Positions 37,666-48,963 of a stretch of DNA of 64,000 bases are shown in pieces; the stretch's first letter is position 1; the number at the start of each line of letters is the position of its first letter. The DNA comes from Chlamydoabsidia padenii (taxonomy: Eukaryota > Mucoromycota > Mucoromycetes > Mucorales > Cunninghamellaceae): contig JAIWND010000014.1 of NCBI GenBank assembly GCA_025330725.1, positions 434,001 to 498,000 on the forward strand, written 5' to 3'. A model generated the notes under the pieces. It searched no databases, was not told where the DNA came from, and saw nothing but the letters and a program-made list of their open reading frames with translations. A program made the translations under genes and the position numbers.

Positions 37666-39222
37666 ATGAACACCACCAATGACTGTAAGTAACTATAAAA
37701 AAAAAAAAAAAAAAGTAGGGGAAACAATAAAAGACATATGCCTATGCTTAGCGGGATAGAAGAAGGGCAAATACAAATATGTTCAAGCATATGCTTTCTT
37801 CTATAGAATGTAGCTTGATTCTCATTTATGGTTTGGTCTTTTCCTGTTTGTCAATATGAATACCACAACTCACTTGCCCTTTCCCTCTCTCTCTCTTCCA
37901 CTCCTATATTATTATATATAGGGTCAAACACAAGCTTATTGGATCCATTAAGAAGAAAAGCCAAGGTACTCTTGGTAAGTATTAATGGCGCATTGTTAAC
38001 TTTATGTATTTATCATGTATAATATCGTAAATCTGCCGACAACCAATGAACTGAAATACAAACTGAAAATAAATAAAATCAAGATACTGGTTGATACATA
38101 CTATGGATAGGTAATATATGAAAGTATGGAATAGTTTGGTTTACTGGACCGAGGCGTGCGCATGGAGCCGATAATACTAGCCCTACCAACAAATATCATT
38201 CCTCGGGGTCCCTGAATGATCAACAACAATCTAAAGTCAAAAATTGAAGCCTCTGATGAAGAAAATGGACTTCAAGCTTGGTTTATTGGTGAAGGACATG
38301 GTTGCTACGACTTAATTTTGGGCAAGTGGCTTATCTATATATTGAGCTTACTAACTGGATGATCTCTTATTGTGTATGATATGATAGTGCATGAATCTAC
38401 AAATCGCCGATCCTCTGGACAAACCAATGCGGGGCGACTTTGACTGAAATAATACACCCATTTGCTGAAACGGAACTTTATGGATGTCAAGTTAAGCTGA
38501 CTACAATCTGGGGATCATCTACTGCGACTTTGAATTGGATGGCCACATCTAGATACGGACTTTGTAAAGAAGACATATTCTATGGGAACAGCACTGGTGC
38601 CTTTTTTTATTTTGTGGAACTCTGGTATTCATGTCACCAGGGAACAATGATAAGGACGTGCTGTTGATTGGTGGGGATCTGGTGTATGGTTATAAAATAA
38701 TGTTACTTGGTCAGGTAAGAACATCCATATGACTCTATTTAATATATGATCTGCATTGAATCATCATACTGCTTCCTTATAACTAGTCCTCACTCTACGG
38801 TTGAAGATGACGATGGAATCTTTGATCCTATTATAAAAGACAGCATCCTATTAACATATCCTGGGACTCGATCTCTATCTGTTAACGGGTAAGTCAATAG
38901 TATCAACTTGAAATAATAGAATACAAAAGCGGACGATTCACTCATCCTTGTTTTGATGGTAATTATCCTTGTTACCGTTTGGTGATCTATTCCTCTCTCC
39001 TCAGCTCGGCTCTGGCGAAAGAATTCAACAAAGTGTGTGCTCAGTATATTTTTTCGTTGGTTAAACTAGAATAATATGTTGTACCATCGCCGTTTTGTCT
39101 CATTGTCCGACTGGACCAAGAACTAACGACCTGCATTGATCCTTACTTCCGACGGTATGGCCAAAGAACAACGACAAGGATTTATCCACTCTGAAAAAGT
39201 GACTGACTGGACTAGTAATTAG
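37666..39222 (+). pseudogene. decayed gene relic, possibly pyruvate decarboxylase-like (TPP enzyme)
   Basis: No open frame spans this stretch, but fragments with intron-like borders persist in changing frames: a start MNTTNDW joined to SNTSLLDPLRRKAKVLL, MEPIILALPTNIIPRGP followed by an in-frame TGA at 38213-38215, AETELYG..TTIWGSS near 38460-38520, KDVLLIGGD at 38652-38678, QELTTCI at 39117-39137 and FIHSEKVTDW at 39179-39211. Order and wording recall pyruvate decarboxylase (RPVYLGLP.N, AETGT, WGSIG, ILFIGDG, QELSTMI, LIHG...YNDI.W), but each match is short and the identification is tentative. Stops and frameshifts separate all blocks. Alternatives: another TPP-dependent enzyme or chance resemblance. 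Confidence 0.4.
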
Positions 39223-39548
39223 ATAGTAATAGTGATATATTATAATGCATATTAACCAAATAAAGTTTTCTTTGATACCTTTACTTCTTTATACTGTGAC
39301 GATTTTTTGTTGATTTGGTGAGGGTAAGCGCAGCAGCCACAAAGAATTCATGGTAATGCTGGCTAAATTCTGTGCGCAGTTTTTTTTTTTTCTTTGACTT
39401 TTTTTTTTAATCCCACCAACTTTATTTTGATTACCACGCTTCTCTTCCTTTTTATTTTTTTTTTCTTTGTTATACATTTTTTTACCCACCTGTAAACATT
39501 ATTCTCTTTACACTTTATTTCCCCTCTTGATACAAACTACCTATACTC
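39223..39548. other. intergenic, promoter of zinc-finger gene
   Basis: Poly(A)-type signal AATAAA near 39259, then T-rich stretches leading to the start at 39549. No element copy recognised. Confidence 0.4.
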
Positions 39549-40626
39549 ATGTGGCCGGCCTTAATAAGAGGGTCAGTCTTCTCTTCGATTAGAAACAGTG
39601 CATTGTTACCTTCCGACACTCCTTCTGACGACTCCCTTCCATCACTTCAACACAACATCATACACCATAATCCTGTTGACAGCAACACCCAAAGTACCAA
39701 TACCAAGTGTGCAATGACCGACAACAACAACAATGACAACAATACCAGTGACTACAATCTCAACATTTGGATGAAAAAGGGCATCATAAATGATTCAACA
39801 CCGGCTCCTGTCTTGTCAACTTCACGTCGTTGCGAAATGCTAAGCATCAAGGAACTGACTACCAATAGTCAAGCGCCTTCGACTCTATCCTCACCTTGGA
39901 CAACACAAACACTACTTGGCCCTCCTGAATATCGGCTCAAAGCCGAGCCGCCACAGAACACGAACCAATCCTCGATTCCAAGTGTAACTATGCAAAGAAA
40001 CTACTGTATGAATGAAGGTGGCTATGATGATGACTATGAAGGTAATATGGAAAAGAAGAATGATACACTAATGATGGTACTGACGATCAGACCTTTTTTT
40101 TTTTTGGTGCGGGGGGGGGCAACTACTTTAAGGTAACGCCTTTAGTGATGATGATCAAGATCTCCAGTCGACCAAGAAGGAAACAGTAAAGGAGCACCTA
40201 TTGTTAAACCACAAATGGAAATACGAATCATCGACAATATTATCACCTAGCGCCGACAACGATAGTAACCACGATCTCTCTCTAAAGAAGATAAAGAAGA
40301 AGAAGAAGACAACAAAGGATGGCAACAACTTGGAGGATCGACCACACGCTTGTACGATATGCGACCGTCGGTTTAATCGCCGGTACAACCTCAATGCACA
40401 CATCCGAACTCACGATCCTCATCGAAAGAAACTATTTGATTGCTCTTCTTGTCATCAATCATTCGATAGGAAACATGATCGGGACCGACATATGGATGCT
40501 TTACATTACGCGCGCAAACATCGATACTTGTGTGATCTCTGTAATGCCTCTTTTTCTAGGCGGGATGCTTTGGCTCGACATATGCATAAACTACATACCT
40601 CTTCTCCATCTTCCTCTTCCTCATAA
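39549..40626 (+). CDS. C2H2 zinc-finger transcription factor
   Basis: Exons 39549-40041 and 40133-40626 (phase 1; acceptor CTTTAAG); 987 nt, 328 residues. Three C-terminal C2H2 fingers at about residues 238-325: CTICDRRFNRRYNLNAHIRTH, CSSCHQSFDRKHDRDRHMDALH and CDLCNASFSRRDALARHMHKLH (each 21-22 residues; first shown may be trimmed by one at either end). They are preceded by a basic Lys-rich patch (LKKIKKKKKTTK) that probably acts as nuclear localisation signal, and a long Asn/Ser/Thr/Pro-rich N-terminus. The tail is poly-Ser. Target genes unknown; resembles many fungal two-to-three finger regulators. Confidence 0.87.
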
Positions 40627-40732
40627 TCACCCTTCTTCCTCCTCCTTCACACTAGTGTATATATAGATATCTCTCCTCTCCTCATCCACCGTAAAACAAA
40701 AAGTATCCTTCTTTATTTTATGCTTATATATC

Positions 40733-40770
<38 letters not shown>

Positions 40771-41242
40771 ACTGGTACCAATAAATATATGGGTTGTCTA
40801 CTTGCTGGGCGACTGTAATGATGTACTATGTAATATATTGTCTTTGTTTGAATGATGTGTAGGGCCACTTCTTTCGGGAGGTTGTTTAAAGCTGGAAACG
40901 CCTCGACACTGACACTTGTTTGTTAAAAAATTGAGTATGCATTCCATTTAGACGTATGGCTTTGGCAAAAAAAAAAGCGGCGTTTAAATTTGTAAAAACA
41001 GGGTCCACCTTACAGAATCCCCTGGAGCACCATTACAATACAGTCATAGGAACACAACGTCTATAGGACTATTTCACATACAGTGGCTACAGTTCAATAA
41101 AATAAGACAATGAAGGTGTAACATTGGCATACCATTTCATGGAATGCACACCAACGTTAAATTCATAAAGTTCAAATAAACAGTTACTTTATTATAAATG
41201 TGTTGAGCAATCTAATCTAATCTAATGTATACTAGAGTCCAT
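40627..41242. other. intergenic between convergent genes
   Basis: Includes a 30-nt T tract at 40737-40766, element-like GTTTAAAGCTGGAAACGCC near 40884-40902 and GCGGCGTTTAAATT at 40977-40990. Both lie far from any called start on the plus strand. No gene seen. Confidence 0.4.
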
Positions 41243-41594
41243 TCAAAAGAATCGCCACCCCCAATTTTTTTGTCCCCCATCAAGAAGACATTCGATATTA
41301 CAAACAAAAGATGTTGAAGTTGAGTTCACCAAAAGTCTCCCCCCCCCCACTTGAAACAGACCAATAGCAGGGACCCCCAGAAAAAGTAGAGTGATACCCA
41401 GAGGTCTTGCCTTGAATGGCGTTGAAAAACCAAAGTGAGAGAAAAAGTACCAGTAGCCAAGGAATGAGGGAGATGCAGCAACAAGAATGAGCTGTGATAA
41501 AAGACCAGCCATCCAATATAAAGAAGTGTTTTTGATAGTACTTGTGAATGGATTCCAATAATCAACTTACGTTCGAGTACTGTGACAGTTTCAT
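41243..41594 (-). CDS. small predicted membrane protein, unknown
   Basis: Model: exon 41594-41571 (MKLSQYSN) and exon 41491-41243, joined in phase 0 through GTAAGT..CACAG; 90 residues with two hydrophobic segments (LILVAASPSFLGYWYFF and ITLLFLGVPAIGLF) and a Gly/Asn-rich tail. An unspliced alternative starts at ATG 41512 in the same frame (MAGLLSQL..), giving 89 residues. Support for a real gene is the recurrent element TTCGGGATTTGAATC at 41751-41765 about 160 bp upstream and good splice sites; the family is unknown. Confidence 0.45.
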
Positions 41595-41825
41595 ATTTAT
41601 GATTACCAAAGATGAAGAGTAGATTCCATTTCGTTCGTTGATGATTGTTTATAAAGGTAAAGGCAAATTATGGAGGGAGTCGTTAAAAAAAAAAAAAAAA
41701 AAGGAAAAGAAAAGATACAAAATCTATTTTATTTCGAGTTGACCCCAGTGGATTCAAATCCCGAATCACAAAGATCGACCCTGGAAATTGGTAAACCCCG
41801 CCTTTTCTAAATCGAGTTTGATAAA

Positions 41826-42960
41826 CTAAATGGATCGAGAAGTTTGTGGGGTCATAAACATGAATGCACTATCCTCATCTTCATGCAACTCATTATGCTC
41901 AGTTGTCATTTCCTTTTTTTCGGTCGACTGCAACAAATGTCGGGCTTGCCATTGTTGGGTCGCACAAGTGGTGACAATGCTCATGGTCAAGAGTAAAGCC
42001 ACGATCAATACCAGACTGGTGAAAATCAGAGCCGGGCGGATAATCAAGGTACGAGGATCCAGCATAAACTGCACCAAGCGGTAACAGAGGTAGACAATAC
42101 TACCGAGACACAAGACTCCGAGCCCCATCATATTCAGCATGATCCGCCACCATGGCAATGGCTGCCAAGTCACCAAGACCATACTCCATGCCACCAGGAA
42201 CAAAAGGCACGAGATCCCAAAGAATAGCACAAGCTCGACCGTGGTCATGATTGGATCGCCATTGGTCATCAAGGGGAATGGGCTCAGCTGAGTGCCGTAG
42301 GCGAAAACCAGGAAAAAATCAAGTTTAAGGAGATTCTCCAACGCTCCATGGACCGGGTTCAATGATTGATGGAAGGCCCGACGGAGATAAATGGCGAGAC
42401 ATAACTGGAGGAGGAAACTTGCACTGGTGATGCCTAACAAACTATAGGCTGTCAATGGTTCACTGATGATGGATGTATCAACATGGCAAGATGACGCTTG
42501 TTTAATGATTGCAGGATGCTGGTAAGAATAAATGCCACTAAAGACCACAAGCCAGAGCTCTTTCCAAAGGAAAAAAAAAAATCCATCAATTCATCAATGC
42601 AACAAAACCCCGATTTACACCCCGTTACTCACGGAAACCAAGCATGACATATAGGCATGATGCTCGACGTTGGTACAATGATTCGATACATAAGATGGAA
42701 TGATACATTGTACCAGCCATCAAGACACCTAATGAGATAAAGTTGTATTGCGCATATCCCATTTCCCTGATTAAGAGCACACAAGTTGAGACCTGGTGGA
42801 GATCGCGAGTGATAAAAAAAAGGATGACAAAGATCAAGATGGTGATGATCTGTAATACTGAAATACCCATCATCCAACTGGGAGACAAGTAGTTGCCTGA
42901 TGGAAGTTGAAAAAGGTCCAGTTTGTTTTTAATCCCTAAAGTCATTGGTTGACCAGTCAT
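41826..42960 (-). CDS. multipass membrane protein, unknown (GPCR-like size)
   Basis: Exons 42960-42633 and 42559-41826 (phase 1, donor GTGAGT); 1062 nt, 353 residues. Hydropathy by eye suggests about seven membrane segments: MMGISVLQIITILIFVILFF, FISLGVLMAGTMYHSIL, an LWLVVFSGIY segment, LLGITSASFLLQLCLAIYL, VELVLFFGISCLLFLVAW, IMLNMMGLGVLCLGSIVYL and ALIFTSLVLIVALLLTMSIV. The C-terminus is cytosolic-type, charged (STEKKEMTTEHNELHEDED). No known signature seen. Tandem with another small membrane-protein gene downstream on the same strand. Confidence 0.65.
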
Positions 42961-43099
42961 TGTTAAAAAAAAAAAAAAAATCAATCCAGCAATAAAACGC
43001 ACACACAAAAAGTCTTTATCATTTATATAAAGTTTTATTATTGATGATGATCATAAAAAGGGGAGCATGTATATAAAAAGGAGATCTAATCAAACTATT

Positions 43100-44626
43100 C
43101 TAGATAACGACGGACCAAGGGCTTTCGACATCACCATATTGGATATCCATGATTTCATTATTAAAGCGTGTGGTATAAGGGCCAGCTTGAGAGGTAGGGT
43201 CGTTGGGATCCAATGGAATTTGCAAATCTTCGCCCATGTATTCAACGGTCTTGATAGGACTAACGATACAAGCGGTACCAGCACCAAACATTTCCACCAC
43301 ACGGTTCTTCTTGATAGCATCACGTAACTCAGGCATGGTCACTTTTCGTTCCGACACCTTGAATTCATTCCATCCACGAGCCAAAGACAAGATAGAATCA
43401 CGGGTCACACCAGGAAGAATAGCACCATCCAAGGGAGGAGTCACGAGTTCCAGCTCGTTGCTTTCATTCTTCCATAACACAAACAAGTTCATGGTGCCCA
43501 CTTCAGTCAATTGATGATCATCTATTTTATTATCATCACCACCAATATAAAAATAAATAAATAAAAAGTCCAGTTTAATTATCCAATCCTATTAGATTTT
43601 CTTTTTCTTTTTCTTATTTACCTCCAAACAACCACAAGTTTTGTTGATATCCTGCCTTAGCAGCCATACGTTGAGGTAACAGACCAGGTGCATAGTTTCC
43701 ACCAATCTTAGCATCACCAGTACCACGAGGCCAGGCACGGACATATTCAGTAGTGGCCATCAACTTGACAGCGGCGAATCCAGTCTTGTAATATGGACCC
43801 ACAGGACATCCAATGACAAATAGTTTGGCATTGGTTGGTGCATTCACACCTAAAGCTTCTTGAGTACCGATCATGGTTGGTCGTAAATACAATGAATAAC
43901 CGCGTTCTTCAGGAATCCATCGAGTATCCAATTTAGCATATTCACTAATTAATTTGAGCAATTCATCCCCTTCAAATTGCTATCAAAAGGGTTAGTCAAG
44001 TCTATTTACCACCCCTTCCTATCATTAGTAGTAACTTACTGGAAGAGCAATACGGGCAGTGGATCGATTCATACGGGCCATGTTCATGTCAGGTCGGAAG
44101 AGTCGAATGTTGCCTTTCTTGTCCTTGTAAGCCTTCATACCTTCAAAACACTATAGATGTTAGGTTAGTTTCCATACGTTCCCTTTCCTTCTTCACCTCC
44201 TCCCCCTACTGAGCTTACCTCGGAAGCATAATGGAAGACCACAGCGCTAGGTGCCAAGGATAAGTTTTCATAAGGACGGATTTCAGGTGCCAACCAGCCT
44301 TGTTGTTCATTCCAGTCAGCAGTGATCCTGTCAAAAAGTAAAACAGATAAAGTGAGTTTGGTGAGTTTCTTTTGTCAAGTTGTACTTACATGTGATCAGT
44401 AAAAGTATGACCAAAAACAAGATCTTTATGAGCCACCAAAGGTTTCAATGTTTGTGATTTGGTCACTTTGACTTTGCTTGCCTAGATGGATGAAGATGCA
44501 TTAGTTTCAACCACGTCTTTTTATTATTATTATTTTATTGCCACTTACGTCCAAACCAGCAAGAGTCGAGTTGAAGCGTCGAGATGATTGTATAAAGGTT
44601 TGTCGGAGGGTTCTAGAAGAGAGCAT
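43100..44626 (-). CDS. BAT1: branched-chain amino acid aminotransferase, mitochondrial
   Basis: Class IV PLP aminotransferase converting Leu, Ile and Val to and from their 2-oxo acids. Exons 44626-44549, 44481-44390, 44327-44219, 44150-44040, 43979-43622, 43521-43100; 1170 nt, 389 residues. Landmarks: [47 protein letters not shown], Schiff-base Lys221 in [37 protein letters not shown] and [14 protein letters not shown]. The first 20 residues ([20 protein letters not shown]) are a typical mitochondrial presequence, favouring the Bat1 rather than the cytosolic Bat2 form. Confidence 0.96.
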
Positions 44627-45100
44627 ATCCAATTGTCTATATATATATATAAGAAGAGAGAGAGAAGAAGAAGAAAAAAGAGGGGCGGGAAAAAAAAAAA
44701 AGAAAAGAAATGGAAGAATGAAAAAAGTTGACATTTTATATATTTCCACATTGGCGGAGATGAAGTGACTCATACAGTCGCCATCTTGGATTTTTCCCAC
44801 GGGTGCCCTTAAGCTTGCCCTGTCATGATACTTCAAATTAGCCGAATCATAATATTTTGACACATTATGATTTCTTTCTCTGTCCAACTTGATCCTTTGG
44901 TTTTCTTTATAGAACCAACACCACCCAAGGAGTAATTCAACTCCAACAAATGAAAACGGTCGAGTTCCACTTGGGATGATGAATCATCGTTACAATGCAA
45001 GAAACGCACCAATCACAGACCTCGACAAAGCAAGTTTCAAATTCCGCATTAAGCGAACCAGCATACCCCAATGCTTTAATATACTGTATGTTTTATTTTA
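44627..45100. other. intergenic, BAT1 promoter
   Basis: Purine/pyrimidine-rich leader with an (AT)n run at 44638-44650 and an element-like GCGGAATTTGAAAC (minus sense) around 45035-45048, about 410 bp upstream of BAT1. No gene. Confidence 0.4.
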
Positions 45101-46278
45101 TTATTTTAATTCAATAATGTTGCCATTAATGCCTATTTTAAAATCAAGGGGATAGCTAGGTGGATGAGTGGGTGAAGGGGGAGAGAGGGAAGATGAAGAA
45201 GGAGGGTAAGGTGCGACGGCCTGATTCGGTTTCTTCTTTTGGGTTGATTTTTTCCAATTCCGCATAGAAGCCAATACACCGCCGCCTGAGGGTTTTTCAT
45301 TCTGGAGGACAATGACATTAGGTTGATCGGGTGGAGCAATAGGACCAGGTAGACCTTGAAAGAAGGGTGCAATGCCTTCGACTTGACCAGTAAGCATACC
45401 TCTTTCCCATAATTCAACTGCCGCCAGTTTATGACTATAGGAATAAATGCAAGTAGCCCAATATAACTACAGCATAAACAAGTTGGTTAGTTTAATTAAG
45501 TATGATGTGATGATATCTTACATAAATGTTGACCATCAGGAATTCGCAGACAAGACTAAACTTGAATTCATCCTGCCAAAGTTTATCACAGTTGAAGAGA
45601 TCGTTGGTAGTATCGAGATGAGTTGTGTCCGAGATTTGGGATAAAGCGGCCGAGGTACACCAGCCTTGATACTCCGATCGCATTGTTGCAAATAAGATCA
45701 TGTTGACAAATGTATCGGCCAAGACCAGAAACACGGCAACCCATAAGGAGTGTGAGAAGACTTGGACAGCATGAGCAAGATTCTATTTTTGTTACAAAGA
45801 GGTGTGAGTGAATACATTCTATTAACAACCATGGGACTTTACCAGGAATAAAGTGAATAATCCACCCAAGGAGATAATAAAAAGTGCAAGATTACAAACA
45901 CCAAAAACAAGAAGAGGTGCTTGTGACATATAGGAATAAAATGCTGTAGTATGGAAGGGGGGGAAAAGAGAAGAATCAGTCGAGTAGAAGGATTAGGTGA
46001 TGTGTAAAATCAATAGACTTACGACTTTGACTTTGGAAGGATATCACAGCAAAGTATAATGAGAATGCCTATTAAAAAAAAAAAAAAAAAAAAAGAAAGA
46101 GAGAGAGAGATTAAGATAATGATTTAATCAACCCTGAGATCCAACTTACTGCCCAGATAAGACATGAGAAGACAGCACCCATTCGCAAGTGAATACAACC
46201 ACAACATTTTCGTAAGGATTGATGATTGGTGTGCACGTATCGTTTTTTACTGTGTGGTTTCGCTGTCTGGAATTCCAT
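45101..46278 (-). CDS. four-TM membrane protein, unknown
   Basis: Exons 46278-46150, 46068-46023, 45943-45843, 45782-45522, 45466-45101; 903 nt, 300 residues. A basic Cys-containing N-terminus (KCCGCIHLRMGAVFSC) is followed by four membrane segments (AAFSLYFAVISF, LLVFGVCNLALFIISLGGLF, LWVAVFLVLADTFVNMILF, LVCEFLMVNIYLYWATCIY) with a Cys/Trp-containing loop between TM3 and TM4, and a 100-residue Pro/Ser-rich cytosolic tail. The layout resembles tetraspan/MARVEL-like fungal proteins, but no defining motif is present. The 5' leader contains an (AAAAAG)n-(AAG)n microsatellite. Confidence 0.7.
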
Positions 46279-46299
46279 AGTGCTGAGGGTATCGATCTA

Positions 46300-46361
46300 G
46301 AAAAAGAAAAAGAAAAAGAAAAAGAAGAAGAAGAAGAAGAAGAAGAAGAAGAAGAAGAAGA
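46300..46361 (+). repeat. purine microsatellite (GAAAAA)n then (GAA)n
   Basis: About five GAAAAA units followed by about eleven GAA units, in the presumed leader of the four-TM gene. Confidence 0.85.
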
Positions 46362-46479
46362 GATTATAAGGATGTAGTTTTTATTTGATTTTGATTAAAA
46401 AGGGTCTGTGTTTTTAAATCTATATATGGTAGTCCGCAGGTCCCACTTTTTTTTTTTAAAAAAAACAAACTACCTATTA

Positions 46480-47280
46480 TTATCGCTTGAGCATTTTCTT
46501 GCCAATGGTTGCTGTTGAGGAGGCCAATTTGTAGCGCCGATGAGCTTCCCGGATGTGTTCAGGGCGGATGGCACCTGTTTGTCCCCATTCTTCCATCACC
46601 TCCCGTGCCTTTTCCACAATTTCGCCCACATATACTTTGGAGAAGCCCGCAACGACAAAAGCCATGGTCTGACTACATTGTTGATTCATCACTTGACTGA
46701 CGAGCTATTAACAGTATGTATATTAAACACTTTTTAGTTCCAACATGGTTCCATTTTTTTCTTCTTCTTCTTTTACTTACCCTTTTAACGTTGGTTCGAT
46801 TCAAAGCTGATCTTCGGTATGCTTCATATCGGTGTAGTTGGTCTTCAGAAAAGTTTTCTAGTAGATACCTATTAAGTAATAGTAGTAGTTAGTAACAGTA
46901 GAACCAACGACAAGTTTAACTTACTTCATGTCTTCTTTGACTTTTTCCATTTGAGCATGCATATCATCATCCATCACCAGTTCATCCTTGTCGTCTTCTT
47001 CAGGATCCCCATCGTCTTTATCATTCGCTACGTCCGTTGTCGCTATAGCTGTTGTATCTTGACTTGATCCTGTGGTGGTTTGTGTATTGTCGAGTTGTGA
47101 GGAGGGAAGACTGCTATCGTCGTCTATCGGACGGTCGGTTTCAACTGAGCCAAGTCTGGTGGCACTGGACCGGCGAGAAGTGGATCGTTTTTGTGGATAA
47201 TTGTTGTCGTATGGAGGAGAATAGGCGACTTTGTTGCTGTTATTGCTAGGGTATTGTAATGATCGTTTGGTCGGTAACAT
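46480..47280 (-). CDS. TAF11: TFIID subunit TAF11
   Basis: General transcription factor subunit that pairs with TAF13 through a histone fold. Exons 47280-46925, 46868-46781, 46704-46480; 669 nt, 222 residues. Residues 1-115 are disordered and acidic (DKDDGDPEEDDKDELVMDDD); the conserved TAFII28 domain covers about 118-208: LLENFSEDQLHRYEAYRR, ALNRTNVKRLVSQVM, VVAGFSKVYVGEIVEKAREV, GAIRPEHIREAHRRYK. Upstream, GCGGGATTTGAAAA at 47368-47381 and GGCGTTTCAAATT at 47384-47396 lie 90-115 bp from the start. Confidence 0.94.
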
Positions 47281-47609
47281 TGGAGAAAGAAAAAAAAAAA
47301 AAAAAAAAAAAAAAGAGAGATAGAGAGAGGAGAAAACTGAAATGGAAAAACACTGGAGGCAACCTCAGCGGGATTTGAAAATCGGCGTTTCAAATTATAC
47401 AGTTGAGTACATTCCCCACCCCCATTTCTTTTTTCTTCTCTCACCGCTTCCTCATCATAAATCCATCACACTAGGACCAAGTTTTTCACCATACCGACAA
47501 TGACGAATAATAACATACCAGGCTGATTGTATAATAGATAAACTGTGATAGGTGGTAAAAGTCTGCGTTGTTAAAAACCCACCTTCAACCATACCCATAA
47601 TTCAGCACC
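47281..47609. promoter_or_regulatory. TAF11 promoter with tandem elements; P450 relic upstream side
   Basis: 24-nt A tract at 47291-47314, then the best two adjacent copies of the recurrent element (47368-47381 plus, 47384-47396), separated by two bases and in opposite orientation. Confidence 0.5.
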
Positions 47610-48806
47610 ATGGGTAAGACTTAACTCTCTTCCAAAGTTGATATTCATCCTTCCTACTCACTAATCTTTCTTCTTTCTAATAGAACCACTGAAAAAAACA
47701 TATCTATAATAAGCACAACCGACATGCACCACCTGATTCCATCATCATTTGCACTCATCCAACATCCTTACCTAATCTGACACAATTATGCACATTTAAT
47801 TGGCTCTCCACCAAAACAAACTGGCTGCTCACAACAATCTTGAACAACACACTAACATGTTACGTGGGGTGATCGATTATAAATGCAAGGTGCTTCAATA
47901 AACTGACAACGATGAACAAGACGATACGGAAAAGGATCTCTTGACCTTGATGATCGAAAGCGAATTACGTGGTGAAGGTGTTTTATCAGAGGGTGACCTT
48001 GGGATCTTCTTTGTTGGTAAGGGACAATTGATGGAATACTTGATATAAAAGCGGATGATTAACTAAACTTGAATACTATATAGCTGGACACGATACCACT
48101 TCCTTTGCACTGTCATCTGGTATATGGCCAAACATCCTGATATCCATGAAAAGCCTCGTCAACAAGTTAACAGTATCCTTTGTCCAAATGGTGAAAAAAA
48201 AAAGCGCGGTGTGTTGTCTACTACCGAACAAACCAAGGAATTCGTGTACCTAAACCAAATCATCAAGGAAACTCTTCGTATCACTGTCATTGCTTTGATC
48301 GCCTTCGTATCAATGGATCTGTTGTTGCCCTGATCACTCCTCGTCGCGACACAGCTGATGTCAGTTTGGTCAATGTCAATATTTACGATCTTCACCATAA
48401 TCCTAAAACATTCAGCCCTGACCGATTCAAGCCTGGTGGTGATATGTCATGGTAAGTATCAAGAAAGGAAAATAAACAAGACTCGATGAGGTTAATGGAA
48501 TGTTGGGATTAATGATAATACTTCTTCTTCTTTGATGTTTTAGGTGCCTTTTGCAAAGTAAGTCGGGTTATGATTTAGAAACTTTGATAACTAACGATCC
48601 CCCTTTTTTTATGCATGATGACTACAGCGGATGTAAAATCCCCTGAAAGCTTATATACAAATAGAATACTGGTGATTTTTATCATCAAATAGCTCGACAA
48701 TGCATTGATCAAAACTTCAGCATAGCTCAACAACGTGTATTGCTCTCTGTCTTGTGTAAGTGAAATCAAGGGGAAAATATTATAACTCTCAATACTGACG
48801 CCCATG

Positions 48807-48843
<37 letters not shown>

Positions 48844-48963
48844 GTACGACATTACACGTGGAATCTGCCTGAACACTTGGATCACAGCGAAATACCTATC
48901 ACCAATAACAACTTGGTCATGTGTACAAAAGAATCTGTAAATCGAATACCACAAATTCTTTAA
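47610..48963 (+). pseudogene. cytochrome P450 pseudogene
   Basis: Fragments of a P450 monooxygenase in order with remnant introns: LRGVIDYKCKVLQ then an in-frame TAA at 47899-47901, DTEKDLLTLMIESELRGEG, the I-helix AGHDTTSFALSS from about 48084, a frame break near 48113-48121 before WYMAKHPDIHEKPRQQV, K-helix NQIIKETLRI, another break, then VNIYDLHHNPKTFSPDRF with part of the usual HxxP..WxxP segment missing, VPFA, the heme-binding region RQCID at about 48695-48709 (family CIG, here Gly to Asp), QNFSIAQQRVLLSVL and a C-terminal LPEHLDHSEIPITNNNLVMC ending at TAA 48961-48963. Stop, frameshifts and the heme-loop change show it cannot encode a working enzyme. N-terminal half is largely gone. A 32-nt T tract at 48808-48839 lies in the last intron. 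Confidence 0.85.

Noticed and set aside
38440..38667. 75-residue ORF as an independent small gene
   Set aside because: Better explained as one frame of the decayed gene at 37666-39222; flanking fragments continue in other frames.
41243..41565. Three overlapping minus-strand ORFs as alternative genes
   Set aside because: They are different frames of the same stretch; only one frame joins to an upstream start through good splice sites.
46300..46361. Possible CRISPR-like or tandem array
   Set aside because: Simple purine microsatellite without spacers; a nuclear eukaryotic context.
48124..48333. 69-residue ORF (MAKHPDIHEKPRQQ..) as a separate gene
   Set aside because: It is the K-helix region of the P450 relic after a frame break.
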